A DNA stretch of 64,000 nt, from the NCBI RefSeq assembly GCF_030253575.1, contig NC_080560.1, positions 34,523,501-34,587,500 of the forward strand, written 5' to 3'. Below the pieces are notes generated by a model. The model did no database searches, was not told where the DNA came from, and saw nothing but the letters and a program-made list of their open reading frames with translations. The stretch's first letter is position 1, and each line of letters opens with the position of its first letter. This stretch comes from Rhododendron vialii (taxonomy: Eukaryota; Streptophyta; Magnoliopsida; Ericales; Ericaceae). The position numbers and the translations under genes were made by a program. Shown here one piece after another: positions 33,261-45,063 of the stretch.

Positions 33261-33795
33261 TAGTGGAAGAGGACGGACGGTTTCCAACCCGAGAAGAGTT
33301 CTTGAAACCAACACACACGCACAACGAATCTGTTCTATTGAGTTTTGTGGGTTGTTATCGTGGTCAAATGCATCAACAATCTGCAGCCTTGTGTGGATGG
33401 ATGCCAGTAGTATTACATCCATGTAGCGGGTAACTAACAGATTTTTTTCTTTACTGTTTGTTCTCATTCAAATGAAGTACTATTTGGGTTTCAGATGAAA
33501 CCTCGAAAAGTGATCTGTTTTTTTGTTTTTGTTTTTTCTGGTCGGCGAGCGATCTGTTTCAGCTCGCTTATATAGTGAATAAACAGCAGAATATTGTATG
33601 TGGTAAGAAAAATGTCAACGACCAAGATAGTGTAAAAAAAGAGAAAAAGTCAACTGGCAAAGAGCAACCAATATTTGCCAAGTGGAATTTTACCAAAAGT
33701 CAAGTTGCAGATAATCTTACATCCTTCTCTTGCAGGATGAACAAGTGGGTACAAAATGGATCTGATGCTGAACGCTTGAAAGATATGGAGTAAGC
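33261..33795 (+). other. Unresolved open segments after the LTR-like block
   Basis: 33230-33425 is open in one plus frame (contains EEDGRFPTREEFLKPTHTHN, vaguely like plant transposase-adjacent text). 33575-33793 is open and ends MNKWVQNGSDAERLKDME-stop, with a CAG just before the final ATG that could be an acceptor. I recognise neither. They could be worn exons of one gene or chance frames. Confidence 0.2.
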
Positions 33796-35212
33796 GTCAT
33801 AGTGAGTAATCAGACTTTACACTATAATGTGCGTCTTTTTATTTTCTGTCGCATTTGTACAATTGTTTTCTGTTTGCCAAACATGATCTGTGCCACTAAT
33901 TTCTGGACTCTCATCGTGATAAATTCTTAATAATTCTCCATTTTGAAATGATTTGTTGTACTAATGGAAGCCACCCTTTTTTTGAACATTTATATTACCA
34001 AAAACATTATATTCTACCGCGTTTGATTCCACGAAAATTAGGCAAATGTTTTTCATGAAGAATATTGCCCATGAGAAGCCTAAAAGGCTGAAAATGACTT
34101 TGCCATCTTCATTAAGTTAATGTTGGACGAGTTGCTCGGTAATTAGGGGGCCGAAATGCTCAGGATTGGTTTGAGTTCATCGGTGTTCAGCATAGAGTTC
34201 ACCTAAGCAACTTCTTGCGGATTGGTTTAAAGCCTGGCTGTCCCATGGATCACACCGTTTTACTTAATTGTTGTCCCTATAAATTGCCTTTAGCTTATGC
34301 CATATTTTCTTTAGCCTGTTTTCATTGTAAAATGTTCTTTTAAAACTTCAACCAAAAACACATGAAAACTTATTAAGCACTATATCTTTTTCTGTAATAT
34401 CTATTACGTTAGTATTTTACTCCGAAAAAGGTTTTATGTCAAAACAGAGTCTATGTTTATACTTTTCATGTTAGGGAAGTTGCTTGGATTCGGTTGACAA
34501 GTCGTTGCGTTAGTACCAAACAGGTAAAAGTACGATTTAGACTATGCAGACCTATCGAAAAAATTCCGAGCTTAAGTATCTGCGACTTGCCCGAAACTTT
34601 CAGCTGAATGGGATGATAAGTTTCCTGAACTTTGACTTCTTTGGGGTACCCTTAACTTTTCGGACATGGTTTTAGCAGGTTGTCTAATGAGGGGATCAAG
34701 TCATTTTTACAGATTATTTGTCTTGAGAAGTTTATGGTCTGTCCAATACCATTTCAGTGACTAGGTATTCAATTTCATTCAAGGACTTGACTGCCCATAA
34801 TTATCTCCTTGCTAATGTGGCAGGCCCCGATTGGCGAGTTGTCAACTTAACCCATGTTTTTAATAGTAAAAAAGATACTAATGATTTGCATTTCACTTCA
34901 CCATTTTAGATTTCCAGATTGGAGGCTAAAGGTTTGGAATGAAGAAGTGACAGCTCCTCCTCCCCAACAAAAATATCTTCTAGAGTTTTTTTGTTCTTGA
35001 TATTTTCGGAACAAATTTTGCAGACGAATATCTAATCTTGATTTCGCAAGTACTAATACCCAAAGTTTTTTTTAGTGAATGTTTGCGATAATTCAAAACA
35101 TATTTTAAGGTTCTTTTCTTTTCTTGAGAAAATGGGCTTTCCCAGAAATTTCTCTCGACACAAGTTTCAGAAGTTAACGCAAAAAGTTAGAATAAATCAT
35201 TTTGGAAAATTA

Positions 35213-35400
35213 AGGCCCCGTTCAGATTAGGTTCTTATTTTTTAAGTTCTTATATTTCGCTTTACAAAACATGTCTCATTTTTTCACAATACATTACATT
35301 TAAATAAAATACACTTATTTAAATTAGTGGAAGTTCCACTGTGGAACACACCCTAATTCTGGAAAAAGTGACCAAACAGAGAACTCCTCACAAGAAACCT
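35213..35400. repeat. One-ended MITE remnant (GGCCCCGTTC end)
   Basis: It starts AAGGCCCCGTTCAGATTAGG and continues into AT-rich text like the element at 44275, but the opposite inverted end is missing. Confidence 0.4.
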
Positions 35401-35462
35401 ATGTACCAAATGGGAGGTCTACCTGGAAAACACAAATTCATGTCTGCCAAACAGCCTTAGTG

Positions 35463-35590
35463 CGCCAGGCCTCCTATAGAAAGAAATGACCTCCATTAAT
35501 TGAAAAAGATTTTTATTACGCCAGGCCTCCTATAGAAAGAAATGACCTCCATTAATTGAAAAAGATTTTTATTACGCCAGGCTCCTATAC
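35463..35590. repeat. 56-bp tandem repeat, 2.3 copies
   Basis: CGCCAGGCCTCCTATAGAAA starts at 35463 and 35519, and a partial third copy at 35575. The first two copies are identical, so the duplication is recent. Confidence 0.9.
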
Positions 35591-35706
35591 CATCATTTTC
35601 CTCCTCCTTTACCCAAAATTTAAAGATCGCAGTACTTTTTTTTTTTTTTTGACATCAAAAAAGAACTTCATAGATAGTAGATAGTACTTGGTGAAGAAAA
35701 AAGATA

Positions 35707-35942
35707 CTCCCTCTGTCCGGATTTAATAGTCACTCGTTAAATTTTAATCGGATAAAAAATGAGTTATATCTTTAAATTGGTAATGAATTTTATATTCAAT
35801 ATGAATCTTGTTTGATAGATTTTAATTAGTTTTATGAGACAATATTTTCAAAATTACATAAAACGTTATAAATTACAAAATATAATTGATTGAAAAATGG
35901 TACGAACTCCCAAAAGTGACTATTAAATCCAGACGGAGGGAG
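35707..35942. mobile_element. Stowaway MITE
   Basis: TA on both sides (35705-35706; 35943-35944). Ends CTCCCTCTGTCCGGATTTAA and TTAAATCCAGACGGAGGGAG are inverted. Internally similar to 53535-53759 (ATGAATCTTGTTTGATAGAT-type block). Confidence 0.92.
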
Positions 35943-36071
35943 TAGTAGTAATGTCATCGAAGCCGGAGAAATTTTGACGACATGCCTGAGGGCTTTTTTC
36001 AGAATTGATTCTAACACTCTACTTTTTGATAGCCGCACTCCAATACTTGTCTATTTAGAGTTCAAAATACA

Positions 36072-36428
36072 CACAAATTATCCAATGAGGAATCCCTTAC
36101 GGTTCTACCATGCGGACCTCCCATTTCCCAAGCAAATATCGATGATCCGAGCTGCTCAAAGTGTGCAGAACATGATTTTAAGGGTACTTGGTAGAAATTA
36201 GCAAAAAAAATGACTGAAAAATGTTTGATTTGAGCAGTTTTTTATTGAACCGTTAATGAAAACTGCTCCGATCAAGCCATTCCCGATAATTTTTTTTGCC
36301 AATTTCTCACGAGTGCCCTTAAAATCATGTTCTGATCACTTTGAGCAGCTCGAATCATCAAAACTTGATTGAAAAAGCGAGATCCGTACGGTAAAACCGT
36401 ATGGAATCCCTCACTGGATAAGGATTGT
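36072..36428. mobile_element. Foldback MULE-like MITE with 9-bp TSD
   Basis: Perfect direct repeat CAAAATACA at 36063-36071 and 36429-36437. Between them lie two ~170-base inverted arms: GAGCTGCTCAAAGTG at 36148 faces CACTTTGAGCAGCTC at 36338, and CATGATTTTAAGGG faces CCCTTAAAATCATG. 9-bp duplications are the Mutator signature. Non-coding. Confidence 0.85.
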
Positions 36429-36463
36429 CAAAATACATATGGCAAGAACACTAAAAGACAAAT

Positions 36464-37078
36464 CAAAGTTGTGAAATCCGTTCCATACCGGCCGGTACCG
36501 TACAGGAGCTTAAATGGAACGCAAAGACTAAAGATCCATACCGCTTGAAATACCGGACTGTTCCGGCAAATAACGGATGTACCGGACAATACCGGTGTGT
36601 TTCGGACATTTTCCGGTGTTCTGGCGGTACAAATTTACACTGTTTTTTTTCACGTGAGCGCCGAACGCGTGCTTCAGTGCTTGTGCGGCTAACCTGAGAA
36701 ACGACACAGTGAGGCAGGGAGTATAGGAGTAAGATGTGAAGGAGAGAAATGCTCCAGTGAGTATAGGAGTAATATATCAACTATGTTGAGGACCTTTTTT
36801 TATTTTTGAACCAGCTGTTTTGAGAACTTGGTTTGCATATGAATTAGTCAATAGATGAGTAGTTCAATGAATGAAATCTGCTGGTTTATTGTTTGGACGT
36901 CTTGCTTAAATTTTATTTATGTTTATACTTCAAACTTTGCAATCAGGTAACATATATTGAATATAAATAAAAAAAATTGCGGCAAATCCGGAACGGTACT
37001 GAGATACAGACCGGTACCGGTACGTACCATTCCAGTAGTGAAAATGGTACGCTGGCCGGTACGGGATTGATAACTTTG
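36464..37078. mobile_element. hAT-like non-autonomous element with 8-bp TSD
   Basis: Perfect 8-bp duplication AGACAAAT at 36456-36463 and 37079-37086. Imperfect inverted ends CAAAGTTGTGAAATCC and GGGATTGATAACTTTG. Both sub-terminal regions are packed with CCGGTACCG/ATACCGG motifs in opposite orientation, possible transposase-binding sites. 615 bases, no transposase. Confidence 0.82.
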
Positions 37079-37958
37079 AGACAAATACTAGAATTTGATT
37101 GTCAAAAAGTAGAGTGCCAAAATCATTTCTCTTTTTCAGTATTGATATTTTGATCAAACCATAACTCCAATAAGTAGATTGGAAGCAAAAGTGTGATCAT
37201 GGTAGAAACTCCAAATTATTTCATCAAGGGGAGTGGTAAAGCTATGAGACAGCCCCTAGGATATCTGCGGCTGGCCACTAGCACATGGAAAAAGCCAACT
37301 TTATTTCATGAAGTGGAGAGACGAAGGAATGGGACGACTCATACTTGCCCCAGACAGGGATGGATGCAGGATTCAAATGTGAATTGGATGAACATTACAA
37401 CAAGATTTACAGTCTTTTTGGACGGAGTGATTTCATGAGAAAATAAAAGGAAAGGGTTGTGATTTCTTAAGAAATTACTCATTTGGATTGAATATTTTGG
37501 TGAGGAATGGAGAGCAAAGTACAGAAAGAAATGTTTTGATTGGCTCTTTCCCTTTCTCACCCAATCTCACCCCTTTCTCACCCAATCTCACCAAGATTTG
37601 AAGAGAAAGGGCTCCCCTTTCTTTTCTCCTCCTTTCTCATCATCCAAAGGGGTGTTAGAACATATGAAAGGTAACATCAATAAAGCCAATACAAATTGCC
37701 ACAATATTACTAACAAAATTATCGTATACTGTACACAATCTCGATCAACCTATATATTGAAAATAATTTACATGGTACAGTATAGTGCATCCATTTATTT
37801 CAAAAGCAAAATGTAGAACCCAACATTCCAATATCTCTCTATATAAAAGTAAGAACTTCAAACTACAATCGATGCTCTTTAACAACGTAAAAATGCATGT
37901 AGAATGGAATCTACATTAAAGCGCCGAGCAATGTCCCTCGACTCCCTTCTCAATGTAA

Positions 37959-38682
37959 GAGCATCCACAGTGGAATAAGCAAAACAAAAGATTGCTAAAG
38001 TTAGCAATGTTTGCTAAAAAAAGTGCTTACACTGAAATAATCAAACTTAACAACCTCTTAGCAACTCATCAAATTTTGGCTTTTAAATAATCAAAACTAG
38101 CAACTTTTTGCCAATAACCAAATTTAGTGATCCTTACATTTTCTTAATCAAGTACGCCCATCATTACACAAAATTTTCTCTCTCAACAATGTTTTCAAAA
38201 AATATTTATAAAAAACTATTCTTACTATTCTTTTCAGAAACTTTTTTAAAAAAAAAAACCGTCTTTATATGAACTTTTTTTTATTTTTTTTATAAAAAAT
38301 ATTTCTTCAATTTTGAAAAACTTTTAAAAAAAAATTGTATTTACACAAAACTATTTTTTTACACATTTTTTTTTCATAAACTATTTTTTTATCCAACTGT
38401 TTTTAACTTAGACTGTATTTTTTTCTTCCAAAAACTGTTTTTTTTCAAGAACAAATATTTTTTTTATAAAAACTATTTTTAAAAGATTTACGTGAAATGA
38501 AGGGGAAAAGTTCGGAGAAAACTCAGAGAATGAAGCAATGGTCCTATTGATTTTGATTATGAGCAAAAAATAACCAATGTGGGACTTGACATTGCTAACT
38601 TTAGCAACCTCTAAATAGATAATCAAAATTTGATGTGACATGTTTTGATTATTCACCCTTGCTTATTCCATTGCGGATGCTC
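37959..38682. mobile_element. MITE with GAGCATCC ends and TAA TSD
   Basis: TAA at 37956-37958 and 38683-38685. Ends GAGCATCCACAGTGGAATAA and TTATTCCATTGCGGATGCTC. Inner matching blocks TTGCTAAAGTTAGCAATG (38000) and CATTGCTAACTTTAGCAACC (38580). The middle is T-rich with many AAACTATTTTTTT-like runs. A TAA duplication suggests a PIF/Harbinger-type element. Confidence 0.83.
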
Positions 38683-39643
38683 TAAGTGAGCATATATATA
38701 ACTCGCAGGGAAATCATCCTCCATCCTGTTTCGTAGTCTAGCTTCCACCAGTTTCATATTTGGCTGAAAACGCTCGCTTTGTTGTCACCGTAGAAACTGC
38801 TAAAATTAAAATTAACACGAGACAAATCAATCTGTCAAAAGGGGATAAATTTACCTGACTTTATTGTTTTCGCACTTTACACCTGTGAATATTGAACCCC
38901 CAAAGCACTAAGTTGATAACCTGAAATCTTCTTGGATCATTTCGTTAATCAATCACACTTCTTTGATTAGCATTTATTTTTTTCACTCGATAGATGTCTA
39001 GTCTATTCCTAAGCGGATGAGAAAAATGTACCGTTAAGCAATATTATTGGCGTGGTCAATGTTTTTAAGGAGTTTTAAAAAGTAAACGGTTCCGATCATT
39101 ATTGTAGACCCAAAAAGAGCTCACAAATGGTCCAAAACCAAAATTGGACCGGACTGGTTGGAAGTGCGAACTGGACGGGATCCTCTTCCCTTTTGGGGAG
39201 GGCATGGTTGCTCAATCCCTAAGATCTAGGGCCCGATAGAAACTGTTTGCTCCTTCACTCCTTTTTTTTCGACAAACAAGATAATCGCATTTATATAGTA
39301 AATCGGAACTCTATCAATTTGAAAATACAACAAAAATAACAAAAACTAAAAAAATATTGAAAATTGATTTTTTGGCTTCACTTTTATACTCAGACACTCC
39401 ACTTTGTACTGGATGTTATCAGTGTAAAATGGAGCGCCTGCGTACATTTTTTGAGTTTCAAAATCAGTGTCCAAAACATTCCGGTTATATGCAACAAACA
39501 CTCTTCTTTTTTACCAACCAATGAGTCCTCCACATATCCCAATTGGTTCTTAAACGTCGGCTCACCACCCTTTAATAGCACAGTAATAGGGTCATAATCT
39601 AGAGTGATCAAATCTTCTTAAAATCAACCATTGACACCTGCCC

Positions 39644-40570
39644 GGTGCTGAAGGGTTCCTTCGGGGGGCAGGGCTCTACTGCCTCAAAGGGACAGCAGCC
39701 CTTACCCGCACAATTAAACGACACAATTTTGAGAGGCAACTGTTGGTCCCTCTTTGTTTTCTCCTTTGTCCTCTTTGACACTTAATAAACGAAACCAGTT
39801 TATATTTAGTATATTAAAAAATATATAGTTAAAAAATTAAGTGCTTTAATTTTCATTCCGTTTGAATTGATGCAAAGATTTTATTTTTTTGATTATTTTA
39901 TTCTAGAGGGTTAGAATTTGTTTTTGTCTTTAGGGCTCTCATAATTGAGTTTTTGCTTTATAGGGTCTAAAATAAAGAGCAGATACTTAATTATGAGAGC
40001 CTTAAAGATAAAAATTAATTATGACCATTTCGAATTATATGATCAGAAAAATAAGATCTTCACACCGGTTCAAACGGATTGAAAATTGAAGTACTTAATT
40101 TTTTAAAATTGTTTATATATTAAAAAATATGGTTAAAAAATCAAGTGCTCCAATTTTTAATCCGTTTGAATCGATGCGAAGATCTTATTTTTTTGATCAT
40201 TTTATTCTAAATATTATAATTAATTTTTGTCTCTATGTCTCACATAATCAAGTTTATGTCTATTGTCCTAAATAAAAAGTAGATATTATGAGAGCTCTAG
40301 AACAAAAATTAATTATAACACTTTTTTAAAATAATATAATCAGAAAAATAAAATTTTCGCACCGATTCAAATAAATTAAAAATTGAATCACTTATATTTT
40401 TTATATATATAAACTGGTGTCTTTTATATATAGTGTCAAAAAGGGACAAAAGGAGAAAACAAAGAGGGACCAGCAATTGCCTCTCAAAACTTTGTCGTTT
40501 AGTGGTGTGGGTCGGGGTTGCTGTCCCTTTGAGGTAGCAAAGCCCCTGCCTCGAGTTGCTTCACCCCTAG
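39644..40570. mobile_element. Long-TIR element with doubled palindromic core
   Basis: Outer arms of ~140 bases are inverted: CCTCAAAGGGACAGCAGCCC at 39692 faces GGGGTTGCTGTCCCTTTGAG at 40512, and GGTCCCTCTTTGTTTTCTCC at 39751 faces GGAGAAAACAAAGAGGGACC at 40452. Between them an AT-rich block occurs four times in alternating orientation (about 39815, 39975, 40105 and 40280; GTTTGAATYGATGCRAAGAT and its inverse), that is, a palindrome duplicated in tandem. Non-coding. Target duplication not resolved. Confidence 0.7.
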
Positions 40571-40624
40571 ATAAAAATATGAATAATACTACGTACATTC
40601 CCACCGATCATCATTTCAGAATGA

Positions 40625-40862
40625 GGCTCGTTCCGAAAGGGAAATAAATACTTATTTTTTAAGAATGCAATTTCAAACTCAAAAATTATGTACTTACGTA
40701 AATAATTTTTCTATCAATATGGATCCTGTTTGATGGATCTCATTGAGATATTTTGTACAGTGCAAAAAAAATTGAAAAATTATTTTTTATTTACATTATT
40801 TTTGATTTTAAAAATATGAAATAAGTACTTATTTTTAAAAAAAGGTGTTTCGAAATGGGGCT
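40625..40862. mobile_element. Harbinger-like MITE (GGCTCGTTCCG ends)
   Basis: TGA on both sides (40622-40624; 40863-40865). Ends GGCTCGTTCCG and CGAAATGGGGCT. The interior, with AAATACTTATTTTTTAAGAA, TATCAATATGGATCCTGTTT and AAATAAGTACTTATTTTT, closely parallels 44275-44513, so both belong to one family. Confidence 0.72.
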
Positions 40863-40877
40863 TGAGTCTAATACATG

Positions 40878-41109
40878 CTCCCTCCGTCCCTATTTAATTG
40901 TCTACTACGGTTTTGCGTACATTTTCAACGGCTTATATCTCTTAACGTATATTATGTTTTTATGTTTTCGAATCATTGTCTTGTAGAAAAAATTGAGATG
41001 TATCAAACAAGATTTATATTAAATATTTTTAGCAATATATGTTGAGATATATAAACTGTTAAAAATACACGTAAAACTGTAATGGACAATTAAATAGGGA
41101 CGAAGGAAG
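40878..41109. mobile_element. Stowaway MITE
   Basis: Ends CTCCCTCCGTCCCTATTTAA and TTAAATAGGGACGAAGGAAG. TA on the right (41110-41111) and TG on the left, a decayed duplication. It sits 15 bases from the Harbinger-like MITE. Confidence 0.88.
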
Positions 41110-41484
41110 TATATGAGAGAGAGGAGTGATCGAGAAGTGGCGGATAGCATGTCTGTTGCATTATTGAAAAAACATAGCCACACAGCAATTGGTGGTTGGG
41201 CGTGTGCCGCGTGTCTAACAAAAAATTTTGCTCAAAAGGGACCAAAATGCCCTTATGAGCAACCACGTCTGACAGCCGACAACTATTTTCAACTACGTTT
41301 TCGGCAACCACGTCTGACAGCCTACCATTTTCAACCATCAGGGATTCAGGCTCCGTTTCATGTTTCATAAGTGTGTGGATTAGTTGGAATTAGCAAGGAG
41401 ATTAGATTAATAAAAAAAAATTAAAATTAGTCTAATGGATTGACAATAATAAGTGTGTAAATGTGTATTAAATGGTGTAAAATG

Positions 41485-41620
41485 TAGGGAAAATGACAGT
41501 CCATGACGTGTTTTGATAATTAATACCCGATAAGGACAAGCTAAAAACATTTGTTAATACTGAAAATGTCTTTGACATGTATTAATTATCAAAATACGTC
41601 ATTGGCCGTCATTTTCCCTA
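41485..41620. mobile_element. Short MITE nested in an older repeat
   Basis: Ends TAGGGAAAATGACAGTCCAT and the inverse GGCCGTCATTTTCCCTA, with matching arms through GTTTTGATAATTAATAC / GTATTAATTATCAAAATAC. The surrounding DNA (GTGTATTAAATGGTGTAAAA ... AAAAGTACAC) occurs uninterrupted, in inverse orientation, at 43128-43195, which is an empty site. Confidence 0.75.
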
Positions 41621-42517
41621 AAAAGTACACATAAATATGTATTTTTCTTGTCTTCTAGTGTACTTATCGTCAACCCAGTGGGCTGACAATAGCAATACCG
41701 GATTAATAATACCAAGTGTAATCCCAAGTGGGTGTTTGATTGTGTAAGGATTAAATCATGGGATTGTGATTTCCAATCCCAATCTTTTTGTTTGATTGGA
41801 ATACCAAGAGATAGGATACAAATTATATTTTCCAATTATACCCATGGGTGAAAACTTGGTCTATGGAATTGCATGGAAAATCAGCTCACGAATTTGCAAT
41901 TTTTGGATAGTTTGCAAATTTTTTTTTCATCCAATCAATTTTTGGACAACCACCGGCATACATTTTTTACCAAAAGGCTCGAAAGCCATAGGAGCAACGA
42001 TTGCTCATCCTCCTCGCTCCAATCTCGTCGTGCCATTGATATTGTGCAATCAAAATAGAAAAGAAAACTTAATATCCAATTAGATCTGAAGACGAGATGG
42101 AGGATTGGTCCTATTATACGAAATGGTGGCCCTAGAAATGTAGTTGAATCCACTTTTCAATGAAGCTTCATAGTCTACTATGAATATTAGATAGCAATGG
42201 TTGAACTCACCAAGTCCACACAAAACCAATTTGTACCAACTAAAAGAAGAGGAAACTTTTATGTGGACAACTAACAAACACCTTATTAATTTCTTTCAAC
42301 CAATGGATGGTATTATTGGTATTGAGTTAAAAAACCATGGGCAAGGTGGTCATTTTACAGGAAGGAGCTTGGCATATGATTGATAATACCTAGTACCCCA
42401 TGCTATTAGTAAGTATGGGATTACTAATCCCATGCTCTTCTCAATACTATCCTTAGTTTGCCAACCAAATAAAGAGTTAGGAACCCATAGGATTAACAAT
42501 CCTATCCCAAGGTCTAA

Positions 42518-42867
42518 TCGCAAAGAAGATTTTGCAATGAATCAAGTAAGGAAAAATGCGTTTTGATCCATTTCGGATCCTTCAAAAATCTTGAAAAATA
42601 TCCCTAAATTTTTTAATATTATTTTTATAGGATCTTGTAAAAAATCAGTTCTAATGAATATTGGTAAGTATTACTTTTAGATTCCTAGGGAGTTTCGCTC
42701 CTACAAATCCAAAAGTAATACTTATTGATGTCTGTTGGAGTTGATTTTTTATAGGGCTTTACAAATAATATTCAAAAATTTATGGATATTTTTCAAAATT
42801 TTTTGGGACCCAGAATGGGTCCAAATGCATTTTTCTTTGTGTGGTTCCCTGCAAATCTTCTTTGCGA
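42518..42867. mobile_element. Foldback MITE (TCGCAAAGAAGAT ends)
   Basis: TCGCAAAGAAGATTTTGCA faces GCAAATCTTCTTTGCGA. Inner arms GAAAAATGCGTTTTG / GTCCAAATGCATTTTTC and AAGTATTACTTTTAGATT / AATCCAAAAGTAATACTT. The whole element is nearly palindromic. Confidence 0.78.
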
Positions 42868-42897
42868 ATAGCAGGGCTCGATAAAGGAAAACATGTA

Positions 42898-43123
42898 CTT
42901 TCTGTGTCTCTTTTTAAATGTCTACTACAGTTCTGCGTGTTATTTTTAAAAGCTTATATCTCTCGATGTATATTATGTTTTTATGTTTTTAAAATCGCTA
43001 TCTTATAGAAATAATTGAGATTTATCAAATAAGATTCATATCGCATATTTTTAACAATATACTATTGACAATTGAAAATGGCGAGCGAAATCGTAGTGGA
43101 CACTTAAAAAGAGACTGAGGGAA
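42898..43123. mobile_element. Degenerate Stowaway MITE
   Basis: TA flanks (42896-42897; 43124-43125). Ends CTTTCTGTGTCTCTTTTTAA and TTAAAAAGAGACTGAGGGAA. The interior resembles 40878-41109 (TATATTATGTTTTTATGTTTT). An older copy of the same subfamily. Confidence 0.78.
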
Positions 43124-44274
43124 TATTTTAGTGTACTTTTTACACCTTTTAATATACACTCACACACTGTTTATTGTCAGCTCATTGTGCTGATTTTAGA
43201 AGTTTATTTTTCCAATAATGATGGTTCGATTAAAAAACACTCCTCTAAAATTAGAGAAACCAATTGCTTTCTGTTTTTCAAACAAAATTCAACCAAATAT
43301 GAACTTATCTTTTTAGCGTCTTTGATGATGATGACACTAAACAACAATAGCGATGGACAGAGGTGTGTTTCACTAACTAAAATAAGTACTTATTTATTTA
43401 TTGATGTTTTATGTCAAGTTATTTATTTATTTTTTGAATTAAAATGATGTACTGTGACTGTGAGAGTGTCTCGTATAGCGAAAAATAAGTACTTAATAAA
43501 TAAGAACTTGAGTTTTTTTGAGCATCCCAAATTTTCTTTCTAGCAATGCCCATGGCTGTAGTGGCGGTGTTGAGAATAGACAATTACTACTATATGTGTA
43601 AAAAAAAAAAATTCATCATCATAATGTGAACAACTTTGGATTGATTTACAAAAACTACTTTTCTGATATTTGATTAAATTAATATTCCTTAATCCTTACG
43701 TCCCCAATTGTAGATCCACTTTGAGGTTTTAAACTTATTATTGGGACAATATCCCAAGAGATAGACCTAGTGATCAAGGCCTAAATTTCCCGTTAGTAGA
43801 TGGTGAGACTGATTCTCAAAAATCAATTGATGTACGTATAAGTTAATTCAAACATTTTGAGTTATTAAAAAAAACAAGGGGAATTCGTTATTACCATGTA
43901 TGTACTTTGGCTTCTTCTTAGCCTTAAGAAGAAAAATAGACATCAACATTATTTTTTTCAATTGCTTTCGTTAGGGTTGTTAATTTACAAATGAAAGTGT
44001 AAAAAAAGAAAGTCATAAGTTTTTCGTTCATTGACTTTTGAAAAGAATAAGTGAATAACCTGTTTTTTTCTGTTAAGAGATAATTATTTTTTGAAAAATA
44101 AACTACCGGAGAGGAATGACCTTTTTGGTATAATGACAAGTGTCAAAATGGACCAATATTTGGGGACTTAGGGAGTAAATTTATATACGCTAATATACGT
44201 TTTGATTTAAGTCGGTTAGCATAAACTAATTGAATATACGTTTGGATAAAGACCGGCTGTCATAAACTTATTAA

Positions 44275-44513
44275 GGCCCCGTTCCGGAACTCAATATAAG
44301 TACTTATTTTTTAAGAAGGTAATTTCAAGCTCAAAAATAATGTATTTACGCAAATAATTTTCCTACCAATATGGATCTTGTTTAATAAATCTTATCGAGA
44401 TCTTTTATACGATGCAAAAAAAATCAAAAAATTATTTTTCATTTACATTATTTTTTAGTTTAAAAATATGAAATAAGTACTTATTTTTTAAGAAGGTGGT
44501 CTGAAACGGAGCT
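44275..44513. mobile_element. Harbinger-like MITE (GGCCCCGTTCC ends)
   Basis: TAA on both sides (44272-44274; 44514-44516). Ends GGCCCCGTTCCGGAACTC and CTGAAACGGAGCT. Sub-terminal TAAGTACTTATTTTTTAAGA occurs at both ends. Same family as 40625-40862; 4420-4680 is a more worn relative. Confidence 0.82.
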
Positions 44514-44820
44514 TAAATCAAAATACATCTAGACCGTGAAGGCGTGAACTTTAGCTTTATTATTCTTTCTAAAATACGTCACACTCCCGATTATTGGGTT
44601 TCATTACAAATTAAAGACTGCGTTTTCTTAACACTAGATAATTCTGCTTGCTCTACCTCCAAAGAAAATGCCAACTAGGACTCATGCCAACTAGAACTAA
44701 TACGTAAAATTTGTATTAGTAACATAAAAAAAATTAGTATCCATAAAAAGTAGTAATAATTTAAATTTACATACAATGTGTGTATTTTTTTCCTCAATCG
44801 GTAATAGGTGATTATTCTTA

Positions 44821-45063
44821 TTACTGCATCAAAGAAACATCGAGGGAGGCTTCCCTATTAACCCAGCTTGAAAAATCCCAAAGCCAAGTGATAGGGGTCT
44901 CCTGAGATAGGGCATATTTGGCTAAAACATTAGCCACCCTATTACAATTACGAGAGACAAACATAAAGGAGCAAGAATTAAAACGACTACCAAAAGATAA
45001 AGTATCGCTAATTATGACTTCCAGGCTTGCTGTACTCTGTCTCTTCCCCTGTAACATGTTCAT
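44821..45063 (-). pseudogene. LINE-type RNase H C-terminal fragment
   Basis: The minus-strand frame ends ...FVSRNCNRVANVLAKYALS, then WLWDFSSWV-REASLDVSLMQ-stop. This matches the tail of plant non-LTR-retrotransposon or derived RNase H domains (F(V)SRxCNxVAHxLAKxAL...W...P.W(V/L)). Asn replaces the usual His in VAH, and the rest of the element is absent. A stranded relic of ~80 residues. Confidence 0.7.

Noticed and set aside
41700-42500. Possible MITE between GTAATCCCAAGTGGG and the region before 42500
   Set aside because: The ends look only loosely inverted and I could not define arms or a target duplication.
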